From the NCBI GenBank assembly GCA_016711095.1, contig JADJTP010000001.1:558001-622000 (forward strand): a DNA stretch of 64,000 nt. The letters run 5' to 3'. Positions 18,089 to 27,321 of this stretch are shown here, piece after piece. The translations under genes and the position numbers were made by a program. Numbering within the stretch: the stretch's first letter is position 1; each line of letters begins with the position of its first letter. The DNA is from Actinomycetales bacterium (lineage in GTDB: Bacteria; Actinomycetota; Actinomycetes; Actinomycetales; Dermatophilaceae). Under the pieces are notes generated by a model. The model had not been told where the DNA came from and searched no databases. It worked only from the letters and a program-made list of their open reading frames with translations.

Positions 18089-18934
18089 ATGACGGCATAC
18101 GAGTTCGACCGGGCAACGGCGATCACGTCAGGTGGGCGCTCGGGCAGGTGGGTGGCCCAGCTCGACGACCACTGGCAGATCGGCAACGGCATCAACGGGG
18201 GTTTGCTCATGGCGATCGGCGCGACGGCGTTGCGCGCCGATCTCGACGGCGACGGTCTGCACCCCGATCCGTTGGCCTTCAGCGCCTACTTCTTGTCACC
18301 GCCGATACCCGGCCCGGTCTCGGTCATCGCCGAGGTCCTGCGGGTCGGCCGCTCGATGTCGACCGGTCAGGTCACCCTCGCTCAGGAGGTCGGCGAGGGG
18401 GTGACGGCGATCCGGATGCGAGCCCTGGCCACCTTCGGTGACCTGTCCGAGCGACAGCAGCCCAAGGTCATCAGCGCACCGCCGCCGCCGATGCCAGGTC
18501 CGGATGAGTGCGTGGGCAGGAAGGACGTCCCCGATTTCCTGGCCCAGTCATCGCTGCTGCATCGGATGGATCTTCGCTTGGACCCGGCCTCGGCGGGATG
18601 GCTGCAGGGCAAACCGTCGCATCAGGGAGTGCTCGGTGGCTGGATCCGCTTCGCTGACGGCCGCGAGCCCGACGTCATGTCGCTGCTCTGGGCTCTCGAC
18701 GCGTTGCCGCCGGTCGCGTTCGACCTCGGCTTGCTCGGGTGGACGCCCACCCTCGAGTTCAGCGCCCACCTGCGTCGTCACCCCGCGCCGGGCTGGCTGC
18801 AGGTGCAGCTGCGCACCGAAAACGTGGCTGGTGGCCTCATGGAAGAGGACGCTCGGGTCTGGGATTCCGAAGGCCATCTCGTCGCGCTGTCGCGCCAGCT
18901 GTGCGGCTGGCGCGTGCCGCGTCAGGCGTCCTAG
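18089..18934 (+). CDS. Acyl-CoA thioesterase, double hot-dog (TesB-like)
   Basis: 281 residues. N-terminal half: WQIGNGINGGLLMAIGATAL and HPDPLAFSAYFLSPPIPGPV, the TesB/4HBT_3 pattern; C-terminal half: GGWIRFADGREPDVMSLLWALDALPP and TPTLEFSAHLRR, the second hot-dog. Hydrolyses acyl-CoA esters; substrate unknown. ATG 18089 has weak upstream signals. Divergent from rmuC, 76 bases apart. Confidence 0.82.
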   Translation: MTAYEFDRATAITSGGRSGRWVAQLDDHWQIGNGINGGLLMAIGATALRADLDGDGLHPDPLAFSAYFLSPPIPGPVSVIAEVLRVGRSMSTGQVTLAQEVGEGVTAIRMRALATFGDLSERQQPKVISAPPPPMPGPDECVGRKDVPDFLAQSSLLHRMDLRLDPASAGWLQGKPSHQGVLGGWIRFADGREPDVMSLLWALDALPPVAFDLGLLGWTPTLEFSAHLRRHPAPGWLQVQLRTENVAGGLMEEDARVWDSEGHLVALSRQLCGWRVPRQAS

Positions 18935-18990
18935 CAGGCCCGCAGTATGCGGGGGCCGTTCCAGCGGGGAGCCAACCACCCGCGCCGGGC

Positions 18991-18996
18991 TAAACT
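18991..18996 (+). promoter_or_regulatory. -10 box of ychF
   Basis: TAAACT, nine bases before the GTG start of ychF, with only CCTGTTTTT between and no Shine-Dalgarno. Spacing is slightly long for leaderless initiation but no other ribosome site exists. Confidence 0.45.
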
Positions 18997-19005
18997 CCTG
19001 TTTTT

Positions 19006-20091
<1,086 letters not shown>

Positions 20092-20484
20092 AACGGCGCG
20101 TTTTCGCAGGTCAGAGGGGGTGTGTTGCCTCCCAGTCCGCACACAGTCCGCAAGAGCTTCAGCGTGATCGGCTCGATCTGGCTGTTCTGAGGGCTAACTC
20201 CAGGCCTACTGCGGCCAGGTGACCCCCCCAATACGTGACCCCATGGCGGCGGAGTGACGCAACGGCCACGCTTCGGGCTGGCAGCGAAGAATAGGAGCGC
20301 GCGACGGAAGCCTCTCGCGCAGTGTCCCGTCGCCGTCGATGACGGCAGCCCGCCCCGACTGACTGCGTTGGGGAAGGACGCCTGAGCCCCCGAGTGAGAA
20401 GGTCCGCGCGTCGCCCGCTTCTGCTTGCACTCAACTCATACGCTCTGGGGACCGGAGTTACTCACAAAGCTCAAGGGGAGACAC
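20092..20484. other. Intergenic region, no gene seen
   Basis: Between ychF and the secreted-protein gene. A weak GAAACG/CGTTTTC hairpin starts right after the ychF stop (about 20088-20105) and may terminate it. The rest has stop-rich frames and looks less GC-rich than its neighbours; I see no conserved coding sequence. It marks the start of the accessory stretch. Confidence 0.5.
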
Positions 20485-20922
20485 ATGACTCGATTCGTAC
20501 GGCGCGGCGCTGCGGTTCTTGCCGGAACAGCGGCCGCCCTCCTCGCTTCCGTCAGCGCTGCAAACGCGGCAAGTGGGACGTGGTCCAGCGGGGGCATCTC
20601 GGGGGTTCACGCGCAGGGCAGCTGGAAGACGGAGTACTCCAAGCTGTACTTCAGCGGCTACGTTCGCGATACCGCTTGCGATGGCAACCCTGTCAAGCTC
20701 GAAATTCGCTTCAGCCAGATCATCAAGGGCGTCCCATTCTGGTATCGCAGCGAAACTGTCACGAACTACAACGGCTGCGGTACCAACCGGAACTTCAGCT
20801 ACAACACGTACCAGCCTGGCAAGACCATCGCTGTCTCGGTGAAGGAATGCAAGATCGGCGGTGGTCTCGGCTCCATCGACAGCTGCTCTGGCTGGGCCAC
20901 CGTGGTGAACACGGCCGTCTGA
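20485..20922 (+). CDS. Small secreted cysteine-containing protein, function unknown
   Basis: 145 residues. Signal peptide MTRFVRRGAAVLAGTAAALL... with likely cleavage at ANA|AS near residue 29. The mature 116 residues hold four cysteines (in DTACDG, NGCGTN, KECKIG, DSCSGW), enough for two disulfides, and many Tyr/Ser/Gly/Asn residues. A beta-sandwich-like secreted domain is plausible; I do not recognise the family. Start ATG 20485 has AAGGGGAG four bases upstream, a strong ribosome site. Codon use is less GC-biased than in the housekeeping neighbours, suggesting transfer. Confidence 0.7.
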   Translation: MTRFVRRGAAVLAGTAAALLASVSAANAASGTWSSGGISGVHAQGSWKTEYSKLYFSGYVRDTACDGNPVKLEIRFSQIIKGVPFWYRSETVTNYNGCGTNRNFSYNTYQPGKTIAVSVKECKIGGGLGSIDSCSGWATVVNTAV

Positions 20923-21029
20923 CTCAATCTCCGACGCCGCGAGATCCGTTCCGCCGAGGCCAATGCTTCGCCGAGTGTTGTTGCCGAAGCATCCTGCGGC
21001 ATTGCATCGACACGCCGTTGTAGGAGTCT

Positions 21030-21073
21030 CTGCGGACTTCCGGCTACGCGCTGTCGCGGCCGGAAGTCCGCAG
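21030..21073. terminator. Strong hairpin downstream of the secreted-protein gene
   Basis: CTGCGGACTTCCGGC (21030-21044) pairs perfectly with GCCGGAAGTCCGCAG (21059-21073); the 14-base loop itself contains CGCG-CTGT-CGCG. It lies 108 bases after the secreted-protein stop. No U-tract; terminator or other structural element. Confidence 0.5.
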
Positions 21074-21256
21074 TGCGCTGCTCGTTCCGCCGTCCAGCAG
21101 TCGGGACATCTCGGCGGGAGTAGTAGGCGAATCGACGATTCGCGCCCACGCGCTACGCGGCGGAAGGGGGCACCTTGAAGGGCGGTCATGCCGCCGTCTG
21201 GACGTACCTCTTCCGCGACGTCCGTGTGGGCGCCGAAGAGCGGTAACCCTGCCACG

Positions 21257-21400
21257 ATGTTGGAGTTGGACCGCCTGCGACGTGCCCGCAACCAGGACCG
21301 CTACGAGGCGAAGCCGGTGGGGGCAGCGGCGACCGAGAAGGCGGAACAGGTCGCGCGGACGCTGTTCGACGCCGCCCTCACCAGAGGCCTCTCGACCTGA
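21257..21400 (+). pseudogene. Possible remnant of a small HEPN-like helical protein
   Basis: A 47-codon frame reads LDRLRRARNQDRYEA followed by an alanine-rich helix with VARTLFDAALTRG and then stops. The RRxRN...Y pattern recalls the C-terminal helix of HEPN-domain proteins, but there is no upstream domain, so it would be a fragment at best. Very tentative. Confidence 0.2.
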
Positions 21401-21696
21401 CCGGCGGTCCACCAGTCCGCAAGAAAGTCCCGCTGCGACTGTTCGCCGCCTACGACGCCCGACGGCTGGATCCGCGCATAACCGCAGGTCAGATCGCACT
21501 TTCCGGCCGTCACCGACGACGACCGACGACGGTCGAGACCCCGGTTTTTCGTTCCCCTTCAACGTGTGAAACACGCTTTGACACGGGTGGGCGGAGCAGG
21601 TGGGCGGGACCGGAGCCGTACGTGTACATGGAACCTGGACGCCGTCACGTCTCGCCACGCGCTGAGTTGCCGGCCGACCGGCCCAGGCTGTCGCGG

Positions 21697-21813
21697 AAAG
21701 GTCCTGGACCTTGTCCACGATCCGTGAAATGTCGTGGACGAAAGACAAGGTCCAGGATGTACGCGGCGGGGCACGGGCCTAGCGGACTTCGTTGGTCCGC
21801 CCGAGGCAGGAGT
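21697..21813. repeat. Single copy of the palindromic intergenic repeat
   Basis: Starts AAAGGTCCTGGACCTTGTCC and ends GTCCGCCCGAGGCAGGAGT. The outer arms TCCTGGACCTTGTC and GACAAGGTCCAGGA (14 bp) pair perfectly, and inside GTCCACGA pairs with TCGTGGAC. The last 30 bases match the stretch just before the sugar-transporter start codon at 24008, including its GAGGCAGGAG ribosome site, though here no gene follows. Same family as the array at 23579-24001. Confidence 0.85.
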
Positions 21814-21845
21814 TCGTGCGTTCAAGCTCTCTGTGGTTCCGCTGC

Positions 21846-22355
21846 TCAGGCTCGCTCGGGCCAAGGCCACGCAACCGTCATCGACGCTCCGACTTCGACG
21901 GCACGCCATTGCTTTGACAGTGCGTCAAGGCGCTCGAACGCCCGGTCGAGCTCGTCGACGCTGAGGTCGGTCGGAGGCGGGTCTTGACGAACGTACTGAC
22001 TCCCTGGCAGGTGACAGCTGTGTCGCAGCCAGCGCGGATAGACTTGGGCGGCGAGATCCTCCGATCGTCCCATGTCGCCTCCCGTGGACCTGTTGCGCCG
22101 TTGGACTCGGCGTGCCCACGCCTTGGTCCGCAGCTCCTCGGTCGGCACGAAGGTCCCGGCGTTACCACCCGCGGCGAGCTGACCGAAGATCCCCTGCCGT
22201 AGCCCGAACTCGTCCTCGACGACAAGATGTACCAAGTCATGAGGTATCAAGTCGGAGTAGCCCGGCGCCGGGTCCAGCCTGAGGTCTCCATGCTGCCTGC
22301 GAAGGACGGTGACCGCATACCGCCGGTGTGCGGTGCGCTCGAACCTCACCTGCAT
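21846..22355 (-). CDS. Conserved hypothetical protein
   Basis: 169 residues, soluble, no signal peptide. N-terminal part MQVRFERTAHRRYAVTVLRR, then LDPAPGYSDLIPHDLVHLVVEDEFGL and GIFGQLAAGGNAGTFVP in turn; the pattern PHDxVHxxVExExGLxxGIFGQLAAGGxAGTF is one I recall from uncharacterised actinobacterial proteins. C-terminus is helical and acidic (SVDELDRAFERLDALSKQW). Start ATG 22355; an in-frame TTG three codons upstream is possible. It lies 220 bases downstream of the toroid gene on the same strand, so may share a transcript. Function unknown. Confidence 0.65.
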   Translation of the reverse strand: MQVRFERTAHRRYAVTVLRRQHGDLRLDPAPGYSDLIPHDLVHLVVEDEFGLRQGIFGQLAAGGNAGTFVPTEELRTKAWARRVQRRNRSTGGDMGRSEDLAAQVYPRWLRHSCHLPGSQYVRQDPPPTDLSVDELDRAFERLDALSKQWRAVEVGASMTVAWPWPERA

Positions 22356-22575
22356 GCCGGTCAAGCTAACAGTCCAACGCCGTGCGACCCACCCGATTTC
22401 GGTGCTGCCGCGGCCTGACCGAAGTTGTCCGGATTGCCGCGACTGGCGCCTCTGCCTCGACCGTGCTTGAGGGATCGGCCGATCGGCTCAGACATGCCGC
22501 CGGGAGGCCATCGCCGGTGGGAGAGCTCATCGCCAGGCGTCGGCCGGCGCGGCATACGAGGTGTCTGGGCGGCAC

Positions 22576-23517
22576 TCAACCGCTCGGGCACACGCGGCGC
22601 AGCACCCGGAGTGCACGCAGGGTGACCCACCGGTTGGGCTCGCCGGCGCGAGGGTAGGCGACATGTGTCTCGCCCGGATAGCCGCGCGCCGCCGCCCACC
22701 GTCCGTCGGGGCGACGATGACCCGTCAGCACGCTCAGCGCGTCGCGCGTGCGGGGGTCGTCTATGACCCCGGCAGCCACGAGCGCCTCCATACCGCGAAG
22801 CACGTCGAAGTGCCAGCGGGCCGGATGGTGCAGGAGCATGAACGCCGGTCGGATCGGCTCGCCGGTCCGGTGGCTGCGAAATACATTGTGTTGCAACAGA
22901 AACTCCGCAGCGGACATCTGCGCGGCCCGCACCTCGTCGGCGCGGTGGGAATAGCCGGCAGCCAGGTATGCCGCGCACCCCTCCATGACGCACACTGTCG
23001 TGTGCATCGACGAGTGACTCACGCCTGACCTGTTTGCCTGGCAGTTGAAACCGCCGTCGTCCATCCGCCAGGCCAGCAGGAAGTCGACGATGCTCACCAG
23101 ATCGTCCAGGGGGGCACCGAAGTGGGCGGCGTACCGAAGTCCCATCCCGTTGATGCACGCGTCGCTTGCACTCTGCGACCCTCGGGGGTTGAGTCCGCCG
23201 TCCGCCCCCTTGCAGTCGCGCACCACCAGCGCCGTCGATGCGACCGCAGCCGCATGGTCGCCGGGAAGGCCCAACTCGGCCAGCTCGAGCAGGGAATAGT
23301 GGGTGCTCGTCCACTTCGGTTGGTAGAACCCGAGCCCCCAGTGCCCGTCGGTATGCCGCGCTGCCAGGATCGCCGCGGCAGCGCCGTCGGACGGCACGGC
23401 TGCGAGTAAGCCCGGGTCCAGATCAGCGGCGTTGTCGAGGAGATCGCGCCCGGTCTGATGTCGACAGGCGGCGTCGCCGGCGAGCAGCCACGCGATGACC
23501 TCTGAGTCATCGTCCAC
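22576..23517 (-). CDS. Alpha/alpha-toroid (prenyltransferase / squalene-oxidase repeat) protein
   Basis: About 313 residues. Repeated helical motifs with internal Gly/Trp/Asp turns: HTDGHWGLGFYQPKW, CKGADGGLNPRGSQS, WRMDDGGFNCQANRSG, RRPDGRWAAARGYPG. These are the QW-like repeats of the terpenoid cyclase/prenyltransferase toroid fold. The DxDD cyclase motif is not visible, so catalysis is uncertain; many such stand-alone proteins are uncharacterised. GTG 23517 (VDDDSEVIAWLL) is taken as start because homology begins there; the frame stays open upstream only because it runs through the 129-bp repeats. No membrane segment. Confidence 0.75.
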   Translation of the reverse strand: MDDDSEVIAWLLAGDAACRHQTGRDLLDNAADLDPGLLAAVPSDGAAAAILAARHTDGHWGLGFYQPKWTSTHYSLLELAELGLPGDHAAAVASTALVVRDCKGADGGLNPRGSQSASDACINGMGLRYAAHFGAPLDDLVSIVDFLLAWRMDDGGFNCQANRSGVSHSSMHTTVCVMEGCAAYLAAGYSHRADEVRAAQMSAAEFLLQHNVFRSHRTGEPIRPAFMLLHHPARWHFDVLRGMEALVAAGVIDDPRTRDALSVLTGHRRPDGRWAAARGYPGETHVAYPRAGEPNRWVTLRALRVLRRVCPSG

Positions 23518-23578
23518 GTTCCGACAATAGTGCGGCTGTACTTCAGCACAGGCGATGGCCGTGACACGAATAGACGCG

Positions 23579-24001
23579 GACGCGGCATACGCGGCCGCGG
23601 TCCTCTTCGGAAAGGTCCTGGACCTTGTCCACGGTCCGTGAAATGTCGTGGACGCACGACAAGGTCCAGGATGTACGCGGCGGGGCACGGCTGAGTGGCG
23701 GGGCGGGGACGCGGCATACGCGGCCGCGGTCCTCTTCGGAAAGGTCCTGGACCTTGTCCACGGTCCGTGAAATGTCGTGGACGCACGACAAGGTCCAGGA
23801 TGTACGCGGCGGGGAACGGCTGAGTGGCGGGGCGGGGACGCGGCATACGCGGCCGTGGTCGTCTTCGGAAAAGGTCCTGGACCTTGTCCGCGGTCCGTGA
23901 AGTGTCGTGGACGAAAGACAAGGTCCAGGATGTACGCGGCGGGGCACGGGGCGGGGGCGGGGCGGTCTGGCAGACTTCGTTGGTCCGCCCGAGGCAGGAG
24001 T
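23579..24001. repeat. Tandem array of three 129-bp palindrome-bearing units
   Basis: Units begin GACGCGGCATACGCGGCC at 23579, 23708 and 23837. Each has the core AAAGGTCCTGGACCTTGTCC ... GACAAGGTCCAGGATGTACG with a perfect 14-bp outer stem; inside, CACGGTCCGTG and, in the first two units, TCGTG/CACGA form small hairpins, giving a possible three-way junction. The third unit differs inside (GACGAAAGAC, like the single copy at 21697) and runs on through GGCAGACTTCGTTGGTCC to GAGGCAGGAG, the ribosome site of the transporter gene. Fills the divergent region between the toroid gene and the transporter gene. Confidence 0.9.
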
Positions 24002-24007
24002 GCACCC

Positions 24008-25570
24008 ATGTCGTATGCCGCGTCGTCGGCGGGCAAGGCGCCTGGCGGGCCGCAGATGTCGGGCATGGAGCGGGCAGTCTTCGCGTTCGGAGACGTCTTC
24101 GGCGGCGGTGCAGCGGCGACGCTCGCGGTGCTCTATCTCTTCTATCTCACCGACATCGTCGGACTGCCGCCCGGGCTCGCCGGGACGACGGTCGTCGTCT
24201 CCAAGATCTGGGACGCGATCAATCACCCGCTTATGGGCGTCATCACCGACCGCACCCGCAGCAGGTGGGGCAGGCGCAAACCGTGGATCTTCGTCGGTGC
24301 CCTGTTGCTGCCCCCGGCGATGGCCGGTTTGTGGGCGCCGATCGGCGACTGGGAGAGCCAGACCGCCAAGGTGTGGTTCGTCATCCTCGCCCACCTGTTC
24401 TGGACCACCGTCGCAAGCATTGTCGCCGTCCCGTATGGCTCGCTCTCGACGGAGGTAACGACCAACCCCGATGAGCGCAGCAGAGTCAACGTGCTGCGGC
24501 TGGGCTGCGCCACGTTCTCGGCCGTGGGTTGCACGCTCGTCATGAACGCCCTGGTCAACGCCTTCACCGAGGGCCAGCTATCGATGATGGGGCTCTATGT
24601 CTCGCTCTTCGCCGGCTTCGGTACGTTCTTCGCCGTTCCGCTGCTGTTCGTGGCTCGCTTCACCCATGAGCGCGCGCCGGTCTCGGAGCACCCCGACGCG
24701 TTCACCCTCGCGGTCGTCATCTCGCCGTTCAAGGTCGCCTCGTTCCGCCGGCTCACCGCGATGTATCTGTGCCCTTCGATCACCATTGACATCGTCACCG
24801 CGGTCATCCTTTACTACGCCCTGTACGCCGTCCCGGGGGTGCGAACGGTCCTGTTCGCCGGGATCTTCGCCGTCGTGACCCTGGTCATGTTGCCCGTCCT
24901 GCTCAAACTCGTCGACCGAGTGGACAAGCACGTCATCTACTACACGGGCTTGCCCGCGGCGGTTCTCGCGATGGTGGGCATCGCCTTCTACCCCAGCGGG
25001 ATGGCGCTCTGGCCGGTCTACGTGTTGTGTGCCGTTTTCGCTGTGGGTCTGGCCGCAGCGCAGGTGATGGTCTGGGTGATGTTCCCCGATGTCGTCGACG
25101 ACGGTGAGGTCATGCAGGGAACCCGGAACGCCGGGTCGTTCAGCGGTGTCATGGTGCTGGTGCGCACCCTGGCCTCGGCTCTGGCGACCTTCGTGGTCGG
25201 GTGGGTGCTCGAACTCACCGGCTATCAACATTCCCGCAACGGGCAAACTCGGCTGCCTCAGCCCGACAGCGCCTTATGGGGGATACGGCTGACGATGCTC
25301 GTCGCCGTGGTCGTGCTCATGGGGGTGGGCTGGTACATCGCTCGCGACTACCCGCTGACCCGAGAGCGGGTCCTGGCCCTGCAGGAGCAGTTGGCGCTCA
25401 GTCGGGCCGCCCACCACGCCGTGGTGCCCGAGCACCCCCACGTCCAGGACGACAGCAGGAACGAGGGCCACGGCAGCCTCGACGGAGCACAACACCCACG
25501 CGGGCCCCGGCCAGCACGACGGGCCGACGGGCCGACGGACAGCGCAGGTCACACCAAGGCTGGGCCCTAA
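24008..25570 (+). CDS. MFS / GPH-family sugar (glycoside-pentoside-hexuronide) transporter
   Basis: 520 residues with about 12 membrane helices. Family marks: GDVFGGGAAATLAVLYLFYL at the start, DAINHPLMGVITDRTRSRWGRRKPWI after helix 2 (the cytoplasmic loop motif of MelB-like carriers), and FPDVVDDGEVMQGTRNAGSF in two parts near residue 360. The last 50 residues are polar and variable. Probably a cation-coupled sugar symporter; substrate unknown. ATG 24008 has GAGGCAGGAG seven bases upstream, inside the conserved end of the repeat array. Confidence 0.88.
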   Translation: MSYAASSAGKAPGGPQMSGMERAVFAFGDVFGGGAAATLAVLYLFYLTDIVGLPPGLAGTTVVVSKIWDAINHPLMGVITDRTRSRWGRRKPWIFVGALLLPPAMAGLWAPIGDWESQTAKVWFVILAHLFWTTVASIVAVPYGSLSTEVTTNPDERSRVNVLRLGCATFSAVGCTLVMNALVNAFTEGQLSMMGLYVSLFAGFGTFFAVPLLFVARFTHERAPVSEHPDAFTLAVVISPFKVASFRRLTAMYLCPSITIDIVTAVILYYALYAVPGVRTVLFAGIFAVVTLVMLPVLLKLVDRVDKHVIYYTGLPAAVLAMVGIAFYPSGMALWPVYVLCAVFAVGLAAAQVMVWVMFPDVVDDGEVMQGTRNAGSFSGVMVLVRTLASALATFVVGWVLELTGYQHSRNGQTRLPQPDSALWGIRLTMLVAVVVLMGVGWYIARDYPLTRERVLALQEQLALSRAAHHAVVPEHPHVQDDSRNEGHGSLDGAQHPRGPRPARRADGPTDSAGHTKAGP

Positions 25571-25683
25571 GTCCCCGACTTGCGAGCCGAGATCCATAGA
25601 GTGGAAGTCGAGGCAGGTCCCACGGTCGGTGCGCCACCAGGGCGGTTCGACGTCGGTGGTCGACCCAGCCGCTGGAGACGCCG

Positions 25684-27039
25684 ATGTCGACCAAGACAGC
25701 CCCCCGGACCGTCGTCGTGTTGGGAGCCGCTGGACGGGACTTCCACAACGTCAACGTCGTCTTTCGTGATGATCCGGGCTATCGGGTGCTCGCCTTCACG
25801 GCCACCCAGATCCCCGACATCGACAACCGGCAATACCCGCCCGAGCTCGCCGGAGCTGGCTATCCCGACGGCATCCCGATCCTGCCGGAGGACGAGATCG
25901 TCCAGTTCATCGAACGCGAACGCATCGATCTGGCGGTCTTCTCGTATTCCGACGTCCCGCACGATCGGGTCATGCACCTGGCGTCCCAATGCCTCGCCGC
26001 GGGAGCCGACTTCACCATGCTCAGCGGGCGCCATACGATGCTGCGTTCGACGAAACCCGTCATCGCGGTGACGGCGGTGCGGACCGGCAGCGGCAAGAGC
26101 CAGACGACCCGGTTCCTCGCGAAGGTGCTGCGCGAGCAGGGGCTGTCGGTCGTCGCGGTCCGCCACCCGATGCCCTACGGGGACCTCGCCGCTCAGGCGT
26201 GCCAGCGGTTCGCGACGTATGCCGATCTCGACCGCTACGACTGCACCATCGAGGAACGCGAGGAATACGAGCCGCACATCGATGCGGGGGGCGTCGTGTA
26301 TGCCGGCGTCGACTATGAGCGGATCCTGCGCCAGGCCGAGCAAGAGGCCGACGTCATCCTCTGGGACGGCGGCAACAACGACCTGCCGTTCTATCAGCCG
26401 GACCTGCACATCTGTCTCGCCGACCCACTTCGCCCAGGCGACGAGCGTCGCTATCACCCGGGCGAGGCCAACGTGCGGATGGCTGACATCGTCATCATCA
26501 ACAAGTGCGATGCCGCCCGCCCCGAAGATATCGACGCGGTCAGCGCGTCCGTGTCGGAGATGAACCCTCGAGCTGCCATCCACTTCTGCGACAGCCCGGT
26601 CACGGTCGACAACCCGGAGTTCGTCGCCGGCTTGGCGGTCATCGTCGTCGAAGACGGGCCGACGCTCACCCACGGGTCGATGACCTTCGGGGCCGGAGTG
26701 GTCGGGGCCAGCGCCGCCGGGGTGAGAACCATCGTCGACCCCACCGCGTACGCCGTGGGCAGTATCGCCGCAACGTACGCCAAGTATCCCAACGCCCGCG
26801 GTGTGTTGCCCGCGATGGGCTATTCCGATGAGCAAATCGCCGACCTCGTCGCCACCATCGAGGCCACCCCGGGCGAGGCGATCGTCAGCGGCACCCCCAT
26901 CGACCTCACTCGGGTGCTCAGCTTGTCCAAACCGATTGTGCGAGCGCGTTACGAGTTGCGCGAACGCCAGCCCGGCCGGCTCGCCGAGGCGATGGCCGTC
27001 GCGCTCGCCTCTCGCCTCGACGTGGCTTCGACCGAGTAG
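25684..27039 (+). CDS. Cyclic 2,3-diphosphoglycerate synthase-like P-loop protein
   Basis: 451 residues. N-terminal Rossmann-like domain (VVVLGAAGRDFHNVNVVFRD, then FTATQIPDIDNRQYPPELAG), then a P-loop at residue 135 (AVTAVRTGSGKSQTTR) and Walker B-type DVILWDGGNNDLPFY, NKCDAA, and a C-terminal VDPTAYAVGSI segment. This is the architecture of the archaeal cyclic 2,3-diphosphoglycerate synthetase and its bacterial relatives, often labelled GTPase. Whether the bacterial proteins make cyclic DPG is not settled, to my knowledge. CTGGAGA precedes ATG 25684. No partner gene adjacent. Confidence 0.8.
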   Translation: MSTKTAPRTVVVLGAAGRDFHNVNVVFRDDPGYRVLAFTATQIPDIDNRQYPPELAGAGYPDGIPILPEDEIVQFIERERIDLAVFSYSDVPHDRVMHLASQCLAAGADFTMLSGRHTMLRSTKPVIAVTAVRTGSGKSQTTRFLAKVLREQGLSVVAVRHPMPYGDLAAQACQRFATYADLDRYDCTIEEREEYEPHIDAGGVVYAGVDYERILRQAEQEADVILWDGGNNDLPFYQPDLHICLADPLRPGDERRYHPGEANVRMADIVIINKCDAARPEDIDAVSASVSEMNPRAAIHFCDSPVTVDNPEFVAGLAVIVVEDGPTLTHGSMTFGAGVVGASAAGVRTIVDPTAYAVGSIAATYAKYPNARGVLPAMGYSDEQIADLVATIEATPGEAIVSGTPIDLTRVLSLSKPIVRARYELRERQPGRLAEAMAVALASRLDVASTE

Positions 27040-27120
27040 CGGCCCGCGCGGTCGCGGCCCTTTCGGCCGGCACCCCATTAGGCTCGGGCCACTAGCACTA
27101 CTCGTGACTGGGAGGTTCAG

Positions 27121-27321
27121 ATGGCCGGCAAGTTCGAGGTCTACCAGGACAAGGCCGGGAAGTTCCGGTTCCGTCTCAAGGCGAGCAACGGTCAGGTCAT
27201 CGCGACCGGCGAGGCCTACGAGTCGAAGAAGAGCTGCCTGAACGGCATCGAATCGATCCGCAAGAACGCCCCCGACGCGCGCCTGGACGACCAGACCACC
27301 TCGCCCGCGCCACCGGCTTGA
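27121..27321 (+). CDS. YegP family protein (DUF1508)
   Basis: 66 residues. GKFEVYQDKAGKFRFRLKAS and NGQVIATGEAYESKKSCLNG, then IESIRKNAPDA: a single YegP/DUF1508 unit (E. coli YegP has two). Small beta-rich cytosolic protein of unknown function. GGGAGG six bases before ATG 27121. Its TGA overlaps the TTG start of the next gene (TTGA). Confidence 0.9.
   Translation: MAGKFEVYQDKAGKFRFRLKASNGQVIATGEAYESKKSCLNGIESIRKNAPDARLDDQTTSPAPPA

Larger units (their letters stand above)
20923..21696. other. Largely non-coding accessory stretch with hairpins
   Basis: No convincing full-length gene. Contents: a 15-bp perfect inverted repeat at 21030-21073, a 7-bp hairpin GCGAATC/GATTCGC at 21127-21143, a possible gene remnant at 21257-21400, and a small CGTGT/ACACG hairpin at 21563-21575. 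Open frames here are short and mutually overlapping, typical of decayed DNA. Confidence 0.5.

Noticed and set aside
21816..21926. Small frame after the single repeat copy using its GAGGCAGGAG as ribosome site
   Set aside because: It is antisense to the 3' end of the conserved hypothetical gene and has no likeness to any protein; the ribosome-site resemblance comes from the shared repeat sequence.
23579..24001. Repeat array considered as a CRISPR locus
   Set aside because: Units are 129 bp and directly adjacent with no unique spacers, and no cas gene is present.
23518..24066. A long open frame on the minus strand running through the 129-bp repeats into the toroid protein gene
   Set aside because: 129 is a multiple of three, so any open frame stays open across the array; the encoded repeat peptide is Arg/Pro/Cys-rich with no family likeness, and homology of the toroid protein begins only at 23517.
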